Of a stretch of DNA of 64,000 bases, positions 46,569 through 58,100 are shown in pieces. This DNA comes from Streblospio benedicti (Eukaryota; Annelida; Polychaeta; Spionida; Spionidae). A model generated the notes under the pieces. It searched no databases and was not told where the DNA came from. It was given only the letters and a program-made list of their open reading frames with translations. Where the stretch lies: assembly GCA_019095985.1 (NCBI GenBank), contig CM032660.1, forward strand, positions 61,437,329 to 61,501,328, given 5' to 3'. The position numbers and the translations under genes are program-made. Position 1 is the stretch's first letter. Each line of letters starts with the position of its first letter.

Positions 46569-47297
46569 GCTCGATTACATAAATGTGGATTGAGAATATT
46601 CAATATAAAATATTCAACATAAACACACACTCACGTCAAAAAGAAACTAAACTCTCCGCTTATTCTCTTATGACGCTTAAATCCATGAATCTGGCATCTA
46701 GAACTCTGTTACGCCGCCGTTGGCGTCTTAATTATGAGTCCCCCAAGAAGAGCGGTGACAGAAACTAATTGGCTGCCCCCTGTCCATGCGGCAAGGGACA
46801 GCTTGATAGGCACTCTATCGCTTTTGTGCTGTGAAAGATGCCTCTTTGCTTCAGCTAGACCTTTTCATACTAGCACATTGTTGTGTCACGTCACATTTTA
46901 CTGTTCATTGTGCATTTGGGGTTTAGCCTATAGGAGTTTGTAGAAAACTCACAAAATTTAATGAATATTGCACGTGCGTGGCTACCGTCTGCTATGTAAC
47001 CACGTGTATTACAGCACAGTCATGCAAAACCCAGGCGCACAAGCCACCTAATTACAACATATGATCTTGTATGTTTGTACGTATGTGCAAGTACATGTCG
47101 ATCATCACCTACAAACTGGATTTTAATACCCAGCCCCAGCCCCTGGCCTCACAATTCCCGATCCACCCACTCCAATGTGCACATGCTTGTACACTAAAGA
47201 TCAGTTACGTTAAACTTTTCTCCACAAACTCAACTCCATCTTCACACCCATCTAACCATCATACGCGACCTCCCATTATCGTATGTGAACCGCCCAA

Positions 47298-47416
47298 CCC
47301 CCCCCCCCCCCCCCCCCCCCACCCCCCCACCCCCCACACACGCGCGCACGCACACACTACCTTTTTAAGTTACAATCACAGACCACCACCACCTCGACAA
47401 AGAATGGGTAAAAAAG

Positions 47417-47448
<32 letters not shown>

Positions 47449-47450
47449 TA
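47298..47450. repeat. Poly(C), CACG and (TC)n(AC)n low-complexity DNA
   Basis: A C-run of about 32, mixed CACACGCGCG, then CTCTCT and ACACAC at 47421-47449. The proline/histidine frame across it is not a gene. Confidence 0.9.
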
Positions 47451-48439
47451 AAATGTTACCACCATAATAGACTAGGCAGATTTCCAGAAAATGTTAAGGG
47501 TGGGGGGGGCATTTCATGTTTACGGCTGGCAAATAACTTTTTTGGATTATTTTCAGGTGCTAAATTGATATAAGGTGTTTGCCGGTTCTATTTTCAACGG
47601 TTAGCCCATGACTGTGACAAATTCAAAATGGCCACCACTGAATTGTGAAAAGTCATATTTAATCATATCTTTTACTATTTGGTACTAAACCATAAATAAA
47701 ATATTTATTTGTATGTTTTCTGTTACTAGGAATGCAGTGAAACCAACATCTAATGTTTAAAATGCATTGAAATGAAGTTGTCATCCTTTTTTTTTTCTTT
47801 AAGGGCTTTGAATTAGATAATTTGCATGTTGGCTTTGATCAGGCACTGGGGACTTATATTTTTTTGTTTTTGAGTGCATTTGTCTTGTTGGTGATTTCTT
47901 ACATAGACTTTTCTGAGGAAATCATACCTGGTTGTCTAGTGCGCATCCAATGAGCCGTTCATAGATATCTTACTGTTTCCGTGACAACCATTGTAAATTA
48001 GCATGATATATCGAGGAAACAAAACCTTTTGTAAAATTATGAGTTTTAAATTTGTTGTGGATTTCATCACTTCTTTTATACTTTTATAATCCTTGAATAG
48101 CATATGGAAGCAACAGTTTAAAAATACATTATTTATTCTGTTAGCTAATGCTATGGTGACAATAAAAAAACGCTATAATTTACCGTTAATTTATAAAAAT
48201 TCATGGTACCAACATAGCTTAAAATGAATATAAATATGCTCATACTATATCAAAGTATATGTTTTCTATGGTCACTGAATTCAATTTTAACATTGTTTCT
48301 TTCATAGAAAGGCAAACTACTAGTCTAGATGTCAAACGCTTTTCTTTGGGCAAACCTAGTTTTGTTTGATCCAATTTTTTCTGTTCAGATTTTATGTCTA
48401 TAGGGTCAAGGCTTACATATCCCGCTGGGTGTCACTATC

Positions 48440-49200
48440 TCATCCTTGAGCATCTTTATAAATCAAAGATGGTCGCCATAATTGCCAATTAATTGGTTGG
48501 AATATGTGATAAAGAACCATAACCATTGATTCTAGTATTAAAGAAACACGAGTGTGACGTCAAATCATATTTTTATGTTATATTTGCGGTACATACTCCA
48601 AACCCAAGATGGTCGCCAATATTTGTAGTGGTAGATTTGAATAGTCATTATGTTTTATTCTAGCCTAGCAGATCATAAATGAAACATGTTTTTGATGCCA
48701 TGTAAACCAATGGTATAAGTTTCCGTATGCTGTGGTAACAGCATATACTTCAAAATCCAAGATGGACACCAATATTGGTTGTAGAATATTTGATTAGATC
48801 CCTTGATGTTTTATCCTCGAATCACATAACTACAAATTTGATGTATAATCTTGTTTATGATATTTAGGACTCTATGTATTTCGTATGTAGAAGATGGTTT
48901 CGTTTATAGCTTTGTTGAAATTGCATAATAAAAGGATTATACAACTTTAAAACTTTGGCTTGAAAAATAGCAGAACAGAACAAAAACTGAAAATGATACA
49001 TAGGAAACAATGTATCACAGGAATATGAATATGAATAATATATCACAGGAATATATCACAGGAAAAATGCTACAGCATGCTATTTAAACAGTACATACTT
49101 CATATCCAAGATGGCCTCCAATATTTATGAGCGCTCTATGCATGGTATGAAAAACACTTCCGTGCACGGTATGAATTCGTTTACTCCAATATACTAGGTA
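48440..49200. repeat. Diverged tandem repeat with AAGATGGTCGCC motif
   Basis: CCAAGATGGTCGCCAATATT-like phrases recur at about 48466, 48604, 48758 and 49104, each after a CATACT-type phrase and before a GATTTGAATAG or ATTTGATTAG phrase. Spacing is 140-155 bp for the first three. Confidence 0.6.
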
Positions 49201-49546
49201 TGCTTGTTTTGTGAGCATACATTCTTTTGTTAAAAGTTGTTGACGTATGTCCTTAGTAATTAATTATGAATAACCAATTCTAGAAAATTAACAAAAAAAA
49301 ACAAAAAAAGCTAGACACTGATGTCAGCATAATATTCTTATCAGAGCACAGACCGAATAATCTAAACAATCTAAACAATCTAAACAATACACACTAAACA
49401 ATCAATCTCTTTGAACACGAAACAGACCGTCCCGAAGTCATAACGTCCGCTCTCTGCCGATAAGCTCGAGCGTTTGTTGGCAATCAAGCGTGAGGACATT
49501 ATGAGCTGTGCGCCAGAAAGTGCCTATTTACTACTTAGACTTTAAC

Positions 49547-49906
49547 GAGACTTTCTGGAGATAAAATCTTAAAATGTTCTTGTTTTTTATTTTAGTATAA
49601 AAGTACAAGCATTTCCCTTTTTAAATATGTATAACACTTTAGAGGTTTCAGGAATAGATTTTGGTTTGTGGACCATACAAAAGATCATGTATACAATTTC
49701 TGTACAGTCAAAATTAACATTGACTGAATTTTTCATTGTATTTGTATGATCTTTTGTATGGTCCATAAACCAAATTCCATACCCGCAACCTTTAAAGTGT
49801 TATACATTTTTAAAAAGGGAAATGAATGTACTTTTATACTAAAATAAAAAACAAGAACATTTTGAGAATTTTTACCTCCAAATTTCTTTTATCTCCAGAA
49901 AGTCTC
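49547..49906. mobile_element. Foldback element with about 150-bp inverted arms
   Basis: 49547-49688 pairs with 49747-49906: GAGACTTTCTGGAGATAAAA, ATGTTCTTGTTTTTTATTTT, AGTATAAAAGTACA and GGACCATACAAAAGATCAT are mirrored on the right. Arm identity is about 85-90 percent and the loop about 60 bp. No coding content. Confidence 0.85.
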
Positions 49907-50633
49907 CTTAAGATACGTACCATTCTTGATAATTTCTGTAATATGTTTGTTAGAAATTGTTCTGCGGGCACTAAGGTGAATACAATTTAAGCTTCAAGAA
50001 GTCTTAATTAAATTGTTCATGTATGTCCTTAGTAATTAATTAAAAATAACCAATTCTGGACAATACAATACATTATATAAAATATATAGCATACTTGATT
50101 ATTTCTATAATAAGTTTGTCAGACATTGTTATGTGGGCACTAAGTTGAATGCACCGTAAGTTTTATGAAGTATCAATAACATTCAGATCCATCCAATTAT
50201 GTCTATAGAAAATATAACCAATTCAAGGTGGTGAATCAAATGCCCTTCTCGACACGTAACTGATAAACCACCATCGTTGTTTCACTTTTTTGTAAGAGCC
50301 ACGTGCTTTTGTTTGTGTGTCTAAAAAATCCACCCACAATACTTCACTTTGCATATCGTAATACCTGTCTAAAACCAACAGGTGGGGCGACAAACAATTG
50401 CATGCAAAGGGAAAATTTAGACAAACAGCGTCAGTCTTTACCATTTAATTTCCTGCTACGCTGTACATCACATATCTTTAGTTGATGGAGATTGCACCAC
50501 GTGCAGGTAAAAATTGTAGTAACTATTTTGAGACACCTTTGTATATCGTTGATAAACACCACCTGGGGTACTACGATCGTACATAAATATTTCATTGAGA
50601 CGGCGATAAGAAAACTGGTGTATGCACTATAAA

Positions 50634-50890
50634 AACCACCACGTGCTTTTGTTTGTGTGTCTAAAGAACAATGCACTGAAAAAAACACCACCTTCTTTTG
50701 TTTGCTTGCCTAACAAACGCCCACAATGCACTGTAAAACCACCACGTACTTTTGTTTATTCATCTAAAAAACACAATATGCACTGTAAAAAACACCACGT
50801 GCTTTTGTTTGCCTGCCCAATAAAACACCCACAATGCACTATACAAACCACCACGTGCTTTTGTTGTTTTTAAAAATACCCACAATGCAT
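50634..50890. repeat. Minisatellite with a CACGTG E-box, next to the receptor exon
   Basis: About five units of 45-65 bp contain CCACGTGCTTTTGTTTG, a CTAA/CCAA phrase, then ACCCACAATGCACTGTAAAA. Single copies of the same phrase lie at about 50288. The last unit ends about 30 bp before the exon's 3' splice site. Confidence 0.8.
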
Positions 50891-50919
50891 TGACAGCCGC
50901 GCCACCTGGTGTGTTGCAG

Positions 50920-51114
50920 GTACATGGCGATCATCCATCCGCTCAAGCCGCGCATGAAGGCGCGCACCGTGCTGGGCGTCATCACGCTCATCTGGGCGGC
51001 GTCGTGCGTGGTGGCGCTGCCGGCTGCCGTCACCTCCATGGAGTACCCCTTCCCGCACCGCACCGTCTGCATCCTCATGTGGCACGACGGCATCTACAAC
51101 AAGTCCGACCTCGC
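50920..51114 (+). CDS. Tachykinin/neurokinin-type receptor, exon after the DR(Y) of helix 3 (TM4 exon)
   Basis: Acceptor TGTGTTGCAG, donor CGC|GTGAGT, 195 nt, phase 2 at both ends. It encodes YMAIIHPLKPRMKARTVLGV, a TM4 with ITLIWAASCVVALPAAVT, and the start of loop 2, with the conserved Cys in RTVCILMWHDG. In vertebrate TACR genes the second exon starts after DR|YMAI and, as I recall, is also 195 bp, so both the break point and the length are shared. These receptors are Gq-coupled plasma-membrane receptors for FxGxR/FxGLM peptides. The exon is strikingly GC-rich (third positions almost all G/C) in AT-rich surroundings. I found neither the preceding exon (TM1-3) nor the next (TM5) in the window; introns must be long. 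A related peptide receptor family cannot be excluded. Confidence 0.85.
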
Positions 51115-51128
51115 GTGAGTACAGTGGC

Positions 51129-51590
51129 CAATGGTAGATCCAGGTTTTGGGGGAAGGGGGGGGAGGCGCACTTAAAACCCGCTTTACACTATAGCGAATT
51201 CCACCTGCGTAGCTCTACGTGCATTGGCGAACTGGCGAATTCGTCAGGAAATTTTGAAAATGTTCAACAATTTTGAACGAACATTCAGTTTGGTTAGAGT
51301 TTGCTTCAAATAGTTATGCTGCGTCTACGGATCGCAGAACATTCGCATATAAAAGTAACACTTCGTTTGCCTCAGCAGCTTGTCGTACCATGCATTTTTA
51401 CTACGTTCAATGCCGCCACAATACGCCCAAGTTGACGACGTGACATAAAACGTGCAGATGTGTTGCACGGGTTCGCTCATGATCGCTCAAGTGTAAAGCG
51501 GGTTTAAGGGATTCCACGGGTTTCGTATGCGTGTAAAGAACACTATGAAAATGAAGTATTTTGGTGGGAAAACAGCTGGATCTGCCTATG
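51129..51590. mobile_element. CATAGGCAGATCC-family MITE, copy A8, carrying a second MITE
   Basis: CAATGGTAGATCCAGG to GGATCTGCCTATG with a perfect 5-bp target duplication GTGGC (51124-51128 and 51591-51595). It starts only 9 bp after the first base of the receptor exon's donor site. Confidence 0.9.
51176..51503. mobile_element. TTAA-flanked MITE nested in copy A8
   Basis: 328 bp with ACCCGCTTTACACT / AGTGTAAAGCGGGT ends. It splits the family phrase CACTTAAGGGATT and duplicates TTAA (51172-51175 and 51504-51507). piggyBac- or Kolobok-like by target site. Confidence 0.9.
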
Positions 51591-51679
51591 GTGGCCACTT
51601 GTCCTTCTACTGCTACAGGAATCTCTTTCACACTGTGCACATATTCAGTGTTACAATATTTCTGTCTTGTGTTCCTCGG

Positions 51680-51970
51680 TAGCCAGCAAGTGGATAGCAG
51701 GGGGTTGGGGGTCGTGACTAGAAGGTAAAGGGTTCGATTCCCAGTCGGGTCTGGTTGTGGGTGTTGTGGGTGTTACCTAAACAGTTGCAGACTGCTCCGT
51801 GGCACTTAAACGTTGATTAGGTATTGGTCATTGGGTTGAACACGTCAGTTAGTGATTGTGTGGGGTTGATGTGCATTGTGCGCTGTATGTGGTGCAGAAA
51901 TGAGAAATGATCAATTGATCAAAATGTGCGCCAATGACCTGGTGTCAAATGTGAAGCGATGTTCGAAATA
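51680..51970 (+). mobile_element. tRNA-derived SINE, diverged
   Basis: Head with GTCGTGACTAGAAGG and B box GGTTCGATTCC, then CCAGTCGGGTCTGG and the body with CAGTTGCAGACTGCTCCGTG; ends at CCAATGACCTGGTGTCAAAT. Confidence 0.75.
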
Positions 51971-53298
51971 TTTGTCGGTCCACCGGCCAGAGACAGACAA
52001 GAATTGATTTGAACCGGTTAGATTACCAAGTTGCAAGCCAGACCTGCTGGTTTATTTTTGTGGTGTAAATTCGAGTTAAGATTAGATCTCTTTTTGTCAG
52101 TGCAGATGAATATTTGACCCCGAGATGCTACTTGCATCACCCATTTACCTATTCCTGTGAGCTCCAGCTCGATTACGTAAAGACACACAGAAAATATATA
52201 GAATAGCTCTATAATTATTCTTCAAAACTTGTTTGACTATCATACTGATATACCTGACAGGAGATTAATGTCTGATCTTCTGATACATTTATGGCACCAA
52301 AATCACCTGTATCTGTTTATGTGAATAGCAGCCATTATTATGAAGATTATAGCAGAGGGAGGCCACGTGATGTTTGAGGCAGGTCTGTTCACCAAGTGAT
52401 CCTCGGGGATAGAGAGATCACACTAGCGGAGTGCATTATGATTAACTATTTTATGTGTATCTGTATCTGTATCTTATATTTTACATACTATTGTCAGCAA
52501 ATCATATAAGAAGGAATAGAAGATCATTACATAATAAATGGCATTAAGATATTTTTTTCTAAAGAGATTAGCAAAAAAAGTTGTTTTAATTGATTTTGAT
52601 TTATATTTTCAATAATTCATAAACACTTAAAATTTCGTAAATACATTCTTATAAGTAACAATAAAGATTGTGATACGATTATGAAATACATGGTATTATA
52701 TACATTCTATATATGGTATACATGGTAATATAATTTCTGTGGGAAAGTACCGGTGCTTTCCTATCAATAAGAATAATATCAATGGGGTGGACCTCTGCAA
52801 CTTATTTTGCTCAGGCATGAATACTGTGTAAAGTCATCAGAACCAGACATGGATCACGACTACAAAGCCCCACATTTACCTTTACACTTGTATGAGTGTG
52901 GTTATTTTCACTAAGGTTGTGATTTCAATAGTTAGCCTGAAATAGATGAGGATGTGTTGGACCGTAAAATATGACCAACTTAAAAGAGACATGCAGAGGT
53001 GAATTTATGTCACATCAACCTTTTATGCCAGATAAATAGTACTTGCCGAGCCATTTGAATAAATACATTTTTATCTTTGTACAATTTTCCATTTCTTCAC
53101 AACTAATCATTACTCTAAACTGGTTTCATGAAATGTACCCAAAAATCATGTCTGTAAATATTTACATTGTGTCAGCCTTAATAAATATTTCTGACCAGCT
53201 GCTTTTGGCTGTCGGCGCACGGGTGATACAGGCTGCAAAATAACTCAGTGCTCCTTTTTACCAACGGAGATATGAAACTGACAATCAATAAGGCAGCC
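51971..53298. other. No recognisable gene
   Basis: AT-rich intron-like DNA downstream of the receptor exon. No TM5 exon pattern seen. Confidence 0.4.
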
Positions 53299-53448
53299 CA
53301 TTGGCAGATCCAGGTTTTTGGAAAAAGGGGGGCGCTCTTAAGGAAAAGCGCACTTTGGGATTTCATGAAAAACAGTATGAAAATGAAGTATTTTGGTGGG
53401 AAAGGGGGGGCGCGCGCCCCCGCCCACCCACCCCTGGATCTGCCTATG
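53299..53448. mobile_element. CATAGGCAGATCC-family MITE, copy A3
   Basis: CATTGGCAGATCCAGG to CCTGGATCTGCCTATG. Flanks CAGCC/CCGCC match at 4 of 5 bases. Confidence 0.85.
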
Positions 53449-53805
53449 CCGCCTACACTTTTATGGGTATTGATATTTTATCAAAACGCATACTAATAAT
53501 TGTAAAATCATAAGTTATTGGGAGCAATATGTCAAGTGTATCAAAAAAACAAAATATTGAATTCAATCTATCTAAGGAGGCATTTGCTGTGCATGTCCCT
53601 TTAATTTGTGACCGCTTATAACTTACGGCCTCCAAAAATGGTCTAGTTGCTGCAAAATGTGATCCAGAACCTCACATAGCTTATCCTCTGACGTAGGGCA
53701 ATATATCCGTCACTAGTAGAAAGAGCAGGAAGACTAGATTCGTTTTCACGTATCATATTTCTAGATACGTTGACATGTGACCGAGGTTGAAGAGGTTCAA
53801 GATTG

Positions 53806-54187
53806 TTGGATTGACCACTCGATTGTCGTGTCAATGGGAAAATTGGGCATGCTGACGTCTGATTTACCCTTCGTTCGGAGTGAGGGTAAATCAGACGTCA
53901 GCATGCTCAATTTTCCCATTGACACGACAATCGAGTGGTCAAATACCATTCTATCATGACTAAAATCCACGCTAAACGAGTGTCTGATTCGTTTTTATAT
54001 TAAAATAAATCATATTATAACGTTCTCATTGCAAGTCAATTTGTCAACCAGCGTGCTCAATTATACGATTGACTGCACGCGCGGAGACCACTACTACGGC
54101 ACTAGTCTAAACTCGTATAATTGAGAACGCTGGTTGACCAATCAGCGTTGATTATTGGCGGTGAATTTTACACGGAATGATAGAATG
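53806..54187. mobile_element. Foldback MITE, copy G2
   Basis: About 382 bp, same family as 32266-32760: TTCTATCATGACTAAAATCC, TTAAAATAAATCATATTATA, and the right end TTGACCAATCAGCGTTGATT to GGAATGATAGAA. The empty site in the adjacent duplicate fixes its borders; at most 2 bp (TG) are duplicated. Confidence 0.8.
53811..53942. repeat. Near-perfect hairpin, 59-bp arms
   Basis: 53811-53869 pairs with 53884-53942 with one mismatch; loop of 14 nt. Arms start TTGACCACTCGATTGTCGTG and end CGTCTGATTTACCC. Confidence 0.95.
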
Positions 54188-55255
54188 TGTGTTTTTGGTG
54201 CCCGTGCACTAGTCAGCTTATCCTCTGACGTAGGGCAATATATCCGTCACTAGTAGAAAGAGCAGGAAGACTAGATTCGTTTTCACGTATCATATTTCTA
54301 GATAAGTTGACATGTGACCGAGGTTGAAGAGGTTCAAGATTGTGTGTTTTTGGTGCCCGTGCACTACCCCGCTTGGCATTTGACCCCACCTTTGGGCCAG
54401 GCTAGGATGATGATTGAAAGACCATTGTGGTGTGTGTTTTAAAGGATCTCTAGTTGCACCATAGGCCGGCGATGACCAAAAAGGGGTGTGATGACCTGAA
54501 AGCGGACGGCAGCCATCAAATGCATCGTGTTATCGATTATAATTTACGATGTTAACATTTTATAGCAGCTAGATTATTTCGGGGAGGTCTGAGAGCAATT
54601 TAAGTTCAGTAAACTTTGAAAGGTCATAATTTACGGCTGGTTATATTGCACGGTCTAACAAGGATGATGAGTATCACATTGGGCGTTTGGTTGTGTGCTT
54701 GAACTTATGGTTCTGTTAAGAGTCGGGATGTTACAGCAGAGTGGGGGGTCGCTGGTTCAATTGTCACCATGTGCGTATGTTATTTGAGAGGTGGTATAGA
54801 CTTTTGGATACAGTGCCCGACTGTGCATTGTTCTGAGTGTCTCCAACTGACGGAGTGCTTGTATTAATCACAATGTTCCATTTTATGACAATTTTATGAA
54901 AATAGCCATTTTGGGGAAGGGGTAACCACAACAGCTGTATATGGAATAATAAATGACAATTTATGCAATCTGTGTATTGATAAGTTTGGCATAATGTTTA
55001 GGCAAGATTCGCCTATTGATTGTATTCTTGTATGGCTTGCGGGCATAATCGCAAGTCGAACCACTAGTATTTGGATAGGGATTTGGCTGTGTGATTGAAG
55101 GGCGAAGCATCCAGAGTAGTGGAGGTACCATGCGTATATCAGTGTGTAGACTTGATTTCTGCCGAATCACACGCGAGGATTGCTTTGTTCTTTGTTTGAT
55201 TTCTTTTTTTTTTTTTTTTTCTTTTTTTTCAATAAATTGTGAAACCATGCATATC

Positions 55256-55582
55256 TTTATGTCAGCAAACGTAACACACGTGTAACATTTCACGTCATCT
55301 AATGTGCTGTATATAACTGTCCTGCCACTCTGTACGTAATAGATCATGTAGGAAGTTGAAGTGGGTATCAAAATAACCTGCGACACCGTCTGGCCGACAT
55401 GTCTCGGTCGGCCGAGGTGAGGGAATGTTTATGTCAGCAATCACGTGATCTAATGTGCTGTATATAACTGTCCTGCCACACTCTACGTAATAGATAATGA
55501 TTGAAGTTGAAGTGGGTATCAAAATCTAAGAACCTGCGACACCGACTGACCGACATGTCTCGGCGAAGCAGAGGTGAGGGAC
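55256..55582. repeat. Tandem duplication of an about 160-bp unit
   Basis: TTTATGTCAGCAA, CTAATGTGCTGTATATAACT, GTCCTGCCAC, AAGTTGAAGTGGGTATCAAA, GACCGACATGTCTCGG-like and GAGGTGAGGGA occur in both units (55256-55426 and 55427-55582). Confidence 0.85.
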
Positions 55583-57940
55583 ATCTGGGTCAGACAGTGT
55601 CCCAGATTCTCAGATTTTATTATCCACTGAAACTGAAAGCATTTTCTGACTTAAGGAGGCTTTTGCCGGTTTTAAAGCGCTCATTTTCTGCCCAGAAATG
55701 TTCAGAAACAAAGTGCGTTATAACTGTTAGTGAAAATCCTATGTTTTATGTATGTTTTACCTTTTTCATTTGCTCTACTCTTTACACTCTACTTTCTGTT
55801 AGCATGGTCTTTCAAAAAAAAATGATAATAGTGCCAATTTATTATAATGAAAAGAATCAAAACAGGGCCGTTTAGAAAGGGCAGGGTAAAAATAGCTATA
55901 AGTTCACAATTTATTATTTAGATTAATGCTTGGCTTACATGTCAACTTAATGCTTCTTATCTTTTAATCCTTTCAACCGTTGCCATTAAATGAAAACATA
56001 AATCCTTTGGGCCACTTAAATAGTTATTAAAGTTAATGTTGGTTGTTATTTGCTCGTTGTATTTGGTACAGATACAAGTTCTCATTGATGTTTAATTGTT
56101 ATCAACTAGCTATCATGATCTCCATCTTAAATTTTAATTTACTGACGCATCACGACACACTTTAATTCATAAGGTTCAAGTCATGTCCCAATTTACTATC
56201 AGTTCGTGTTGAATATGGTGTGGTGCTTGTGTACATTATAACATAAATTTGCATAAAAACACAAATTTTCAGTCAATGCTAGTGGATGGGTAGCCTACAT
56301 TTAGGCCTACAACTTGAAAAGATGCATCAATTGCAAGTCACTATCCCGCTAACGCGTCCGTATGTGCTTTGAACGTATCATCTAAAATATCAAGTTTTTC
56401 ATTCTGAATGCCAAATAAAAATGTAGGGCAAAATAATCCACGCCTCACACCCCGTGTGAGGTTAGTGCCTAATATATCAAACCACAGCAGACAATAGAAA
56501 AACATCACCGCAATGGCTGTAGGCCTATTTATGTGCATATCCAAATTTGTGGTCTATATGCGCATATGCACATACAATTACGATTTTTGTGATGAAATTA
56601 CAAAACAACGATTGAGAAGAATGCAAAAAACTATTTTTCCCACATTACCGCCCCCACCCTCCACCCCCACCCCCTCCCCCTGGAATGTCGGGGTGAGAGA
56701 GCACAGATGTGAACCCCTTGTCGTCATTCTCCTCAAGTGGACGGCAAACTGAAAATGGCAACTTGATGACGAATAAAGTGTGTGGAAGGATATGTATGGA
56801 TTTTACGAATACTTCTTCACTGTGGTCTCTACGTGGCTGTGCATTGCGATCTTACATTAGTGCTTTTAAATTGCATTTGATTCGAACCTTTCTCTTTATT
56901 CGCAAGATTGAAAACACATTGATTACAAAATTGCACTTATCACCATTCCCAATTCGGGATAGTGTGTCATAGCTGAATTGCAAATAGGAGAGGCGTGGTA
57001 GATCTAGTGCGAGGTGAGATCACTTGTATAGTCTTGGCTTGGGGTGGCATGCTGTGACATATAAGTCATGTAAGGCCCATCTACAATTTTATAGAGTTGC
57101 TCTATATATTCTCCTTCCAAGGGTATCTTGAAAGTGCTTGTACCACAAGTAAAAGCATTTGGCTACAGCCTTCCAAAACATACAAATCTGCATACTTACG
57201 TATAGTATAATAGTTAAGTTTGTAGACACGGGGAGGGGTGGGCTTGGGTAGAACTCCAGACACAATTTGAATCATCAATGCCAGGTGCACTCAGGGTGCT
57301 TGTGTTCTGCACATATTTTTTTTTTTGTACGAACTGTCTGTTTTGAGATATGTTTGACTTGCCACTGAATACTCTCCTGGATGACGTAAATGATGTGAGC
57401 ACTCGGGCGGCAAACAGAGCCATAACATCAAACCTTTATCACTACCATACATATTATAGTTAAACATAAAATATATGAATAAAACACGCTAGATAAACCT
57501 AGATACATGGTACAATATTTCTTCAAGGAGAAAATAATATATTTATAATGATGGAAAATTTGGGATGAGGGAATGAGCTATTCGAGCCATATTTGCAGAT
57601 CACAATGTCCCCGTCACTACCTCTATGCATGATCAACAGAGATGATTGCATTATGACCCAATACTTACAAAACTAGTAAAACAATCTCTGGTAATACACG
57701 GACGTGCCACTCACCAGCCCCCGATCCGGCTGTGTGCTAGTCTAAACTGGCTAGCGAGCTAAGAGCCTGACTGTGTTTGGATATAAATGAGATTTTGCAA
57801 GGTACAAAAAGAACATGAATTTGGGAAATACTGTAAGCCGGCGCACAAACACAGCTTTATGACTAGTCGGTTAAAATTGGACCAAAATGACAGGATGAGC
57901 TATCGTTTGAAGAGACGGATGGAATACTGTTAGGGACCAT
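55583..57940. other. No recognisable gene
   Basis: Ordinary AT-rich DNA with a C-rich tract at 56649-56682. Frames of 60-124 residues here show no domain. Confidence 0.4.
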
Positions 57941-58100
57941 CATAGGCAGATCCAGGTTTTTGGAAAGGGGGTGCGCACGTAAGGAAAAGGGGGCGCACTT
58001 ACGGGATTTCATTAAAAAAAACACTGTGAAAATGAAGTATTTTGGTGGGAAAAGGGGGTGCGCATGTCCCCTGCGCCCCCCCCCTATGGATCTGCCTATG
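57941..58100. mobile_element. CATAGGCAGATCC-family MITE, copy A4
   Basis: CATAGGCAGATCCAGG to GGATCTGCCTATG with a perfect 5-bp target duplication ACCAT (57936-57940 and 58101-58105). Contains a short internal duplication of the AAGG...GGGCGCAC phrase. Confidence 0.9.

Larger units (their letters stand above)
53678..54366. repeat. Tandem duplication, one unit with and one without a MITE
   Basis: The 128 bp at 53678-53805 recur at 54215-54342 with a single difference. The following TGTGTTTTTGGTGCCCGTGC also recurs (54188 and 54343). Unit 1 carries the 53806-54187 insertion at the point where unit 2 is continuous. Confidence 0.9.

Noticed and set aside
47071-47451. 126-residue proline/histidine-rich frame
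   Set aside because: It crosses poly(C), CACG and (TC)(AC) simple repeats and has no domain.
50870-51276. Other open frames of 69-128 residues across the receptor exon on both strands
   Set aside because: Shadows of the GC-rich exon; only the frame YMAIIHPLKP has receptor similarity and correct splice phases.
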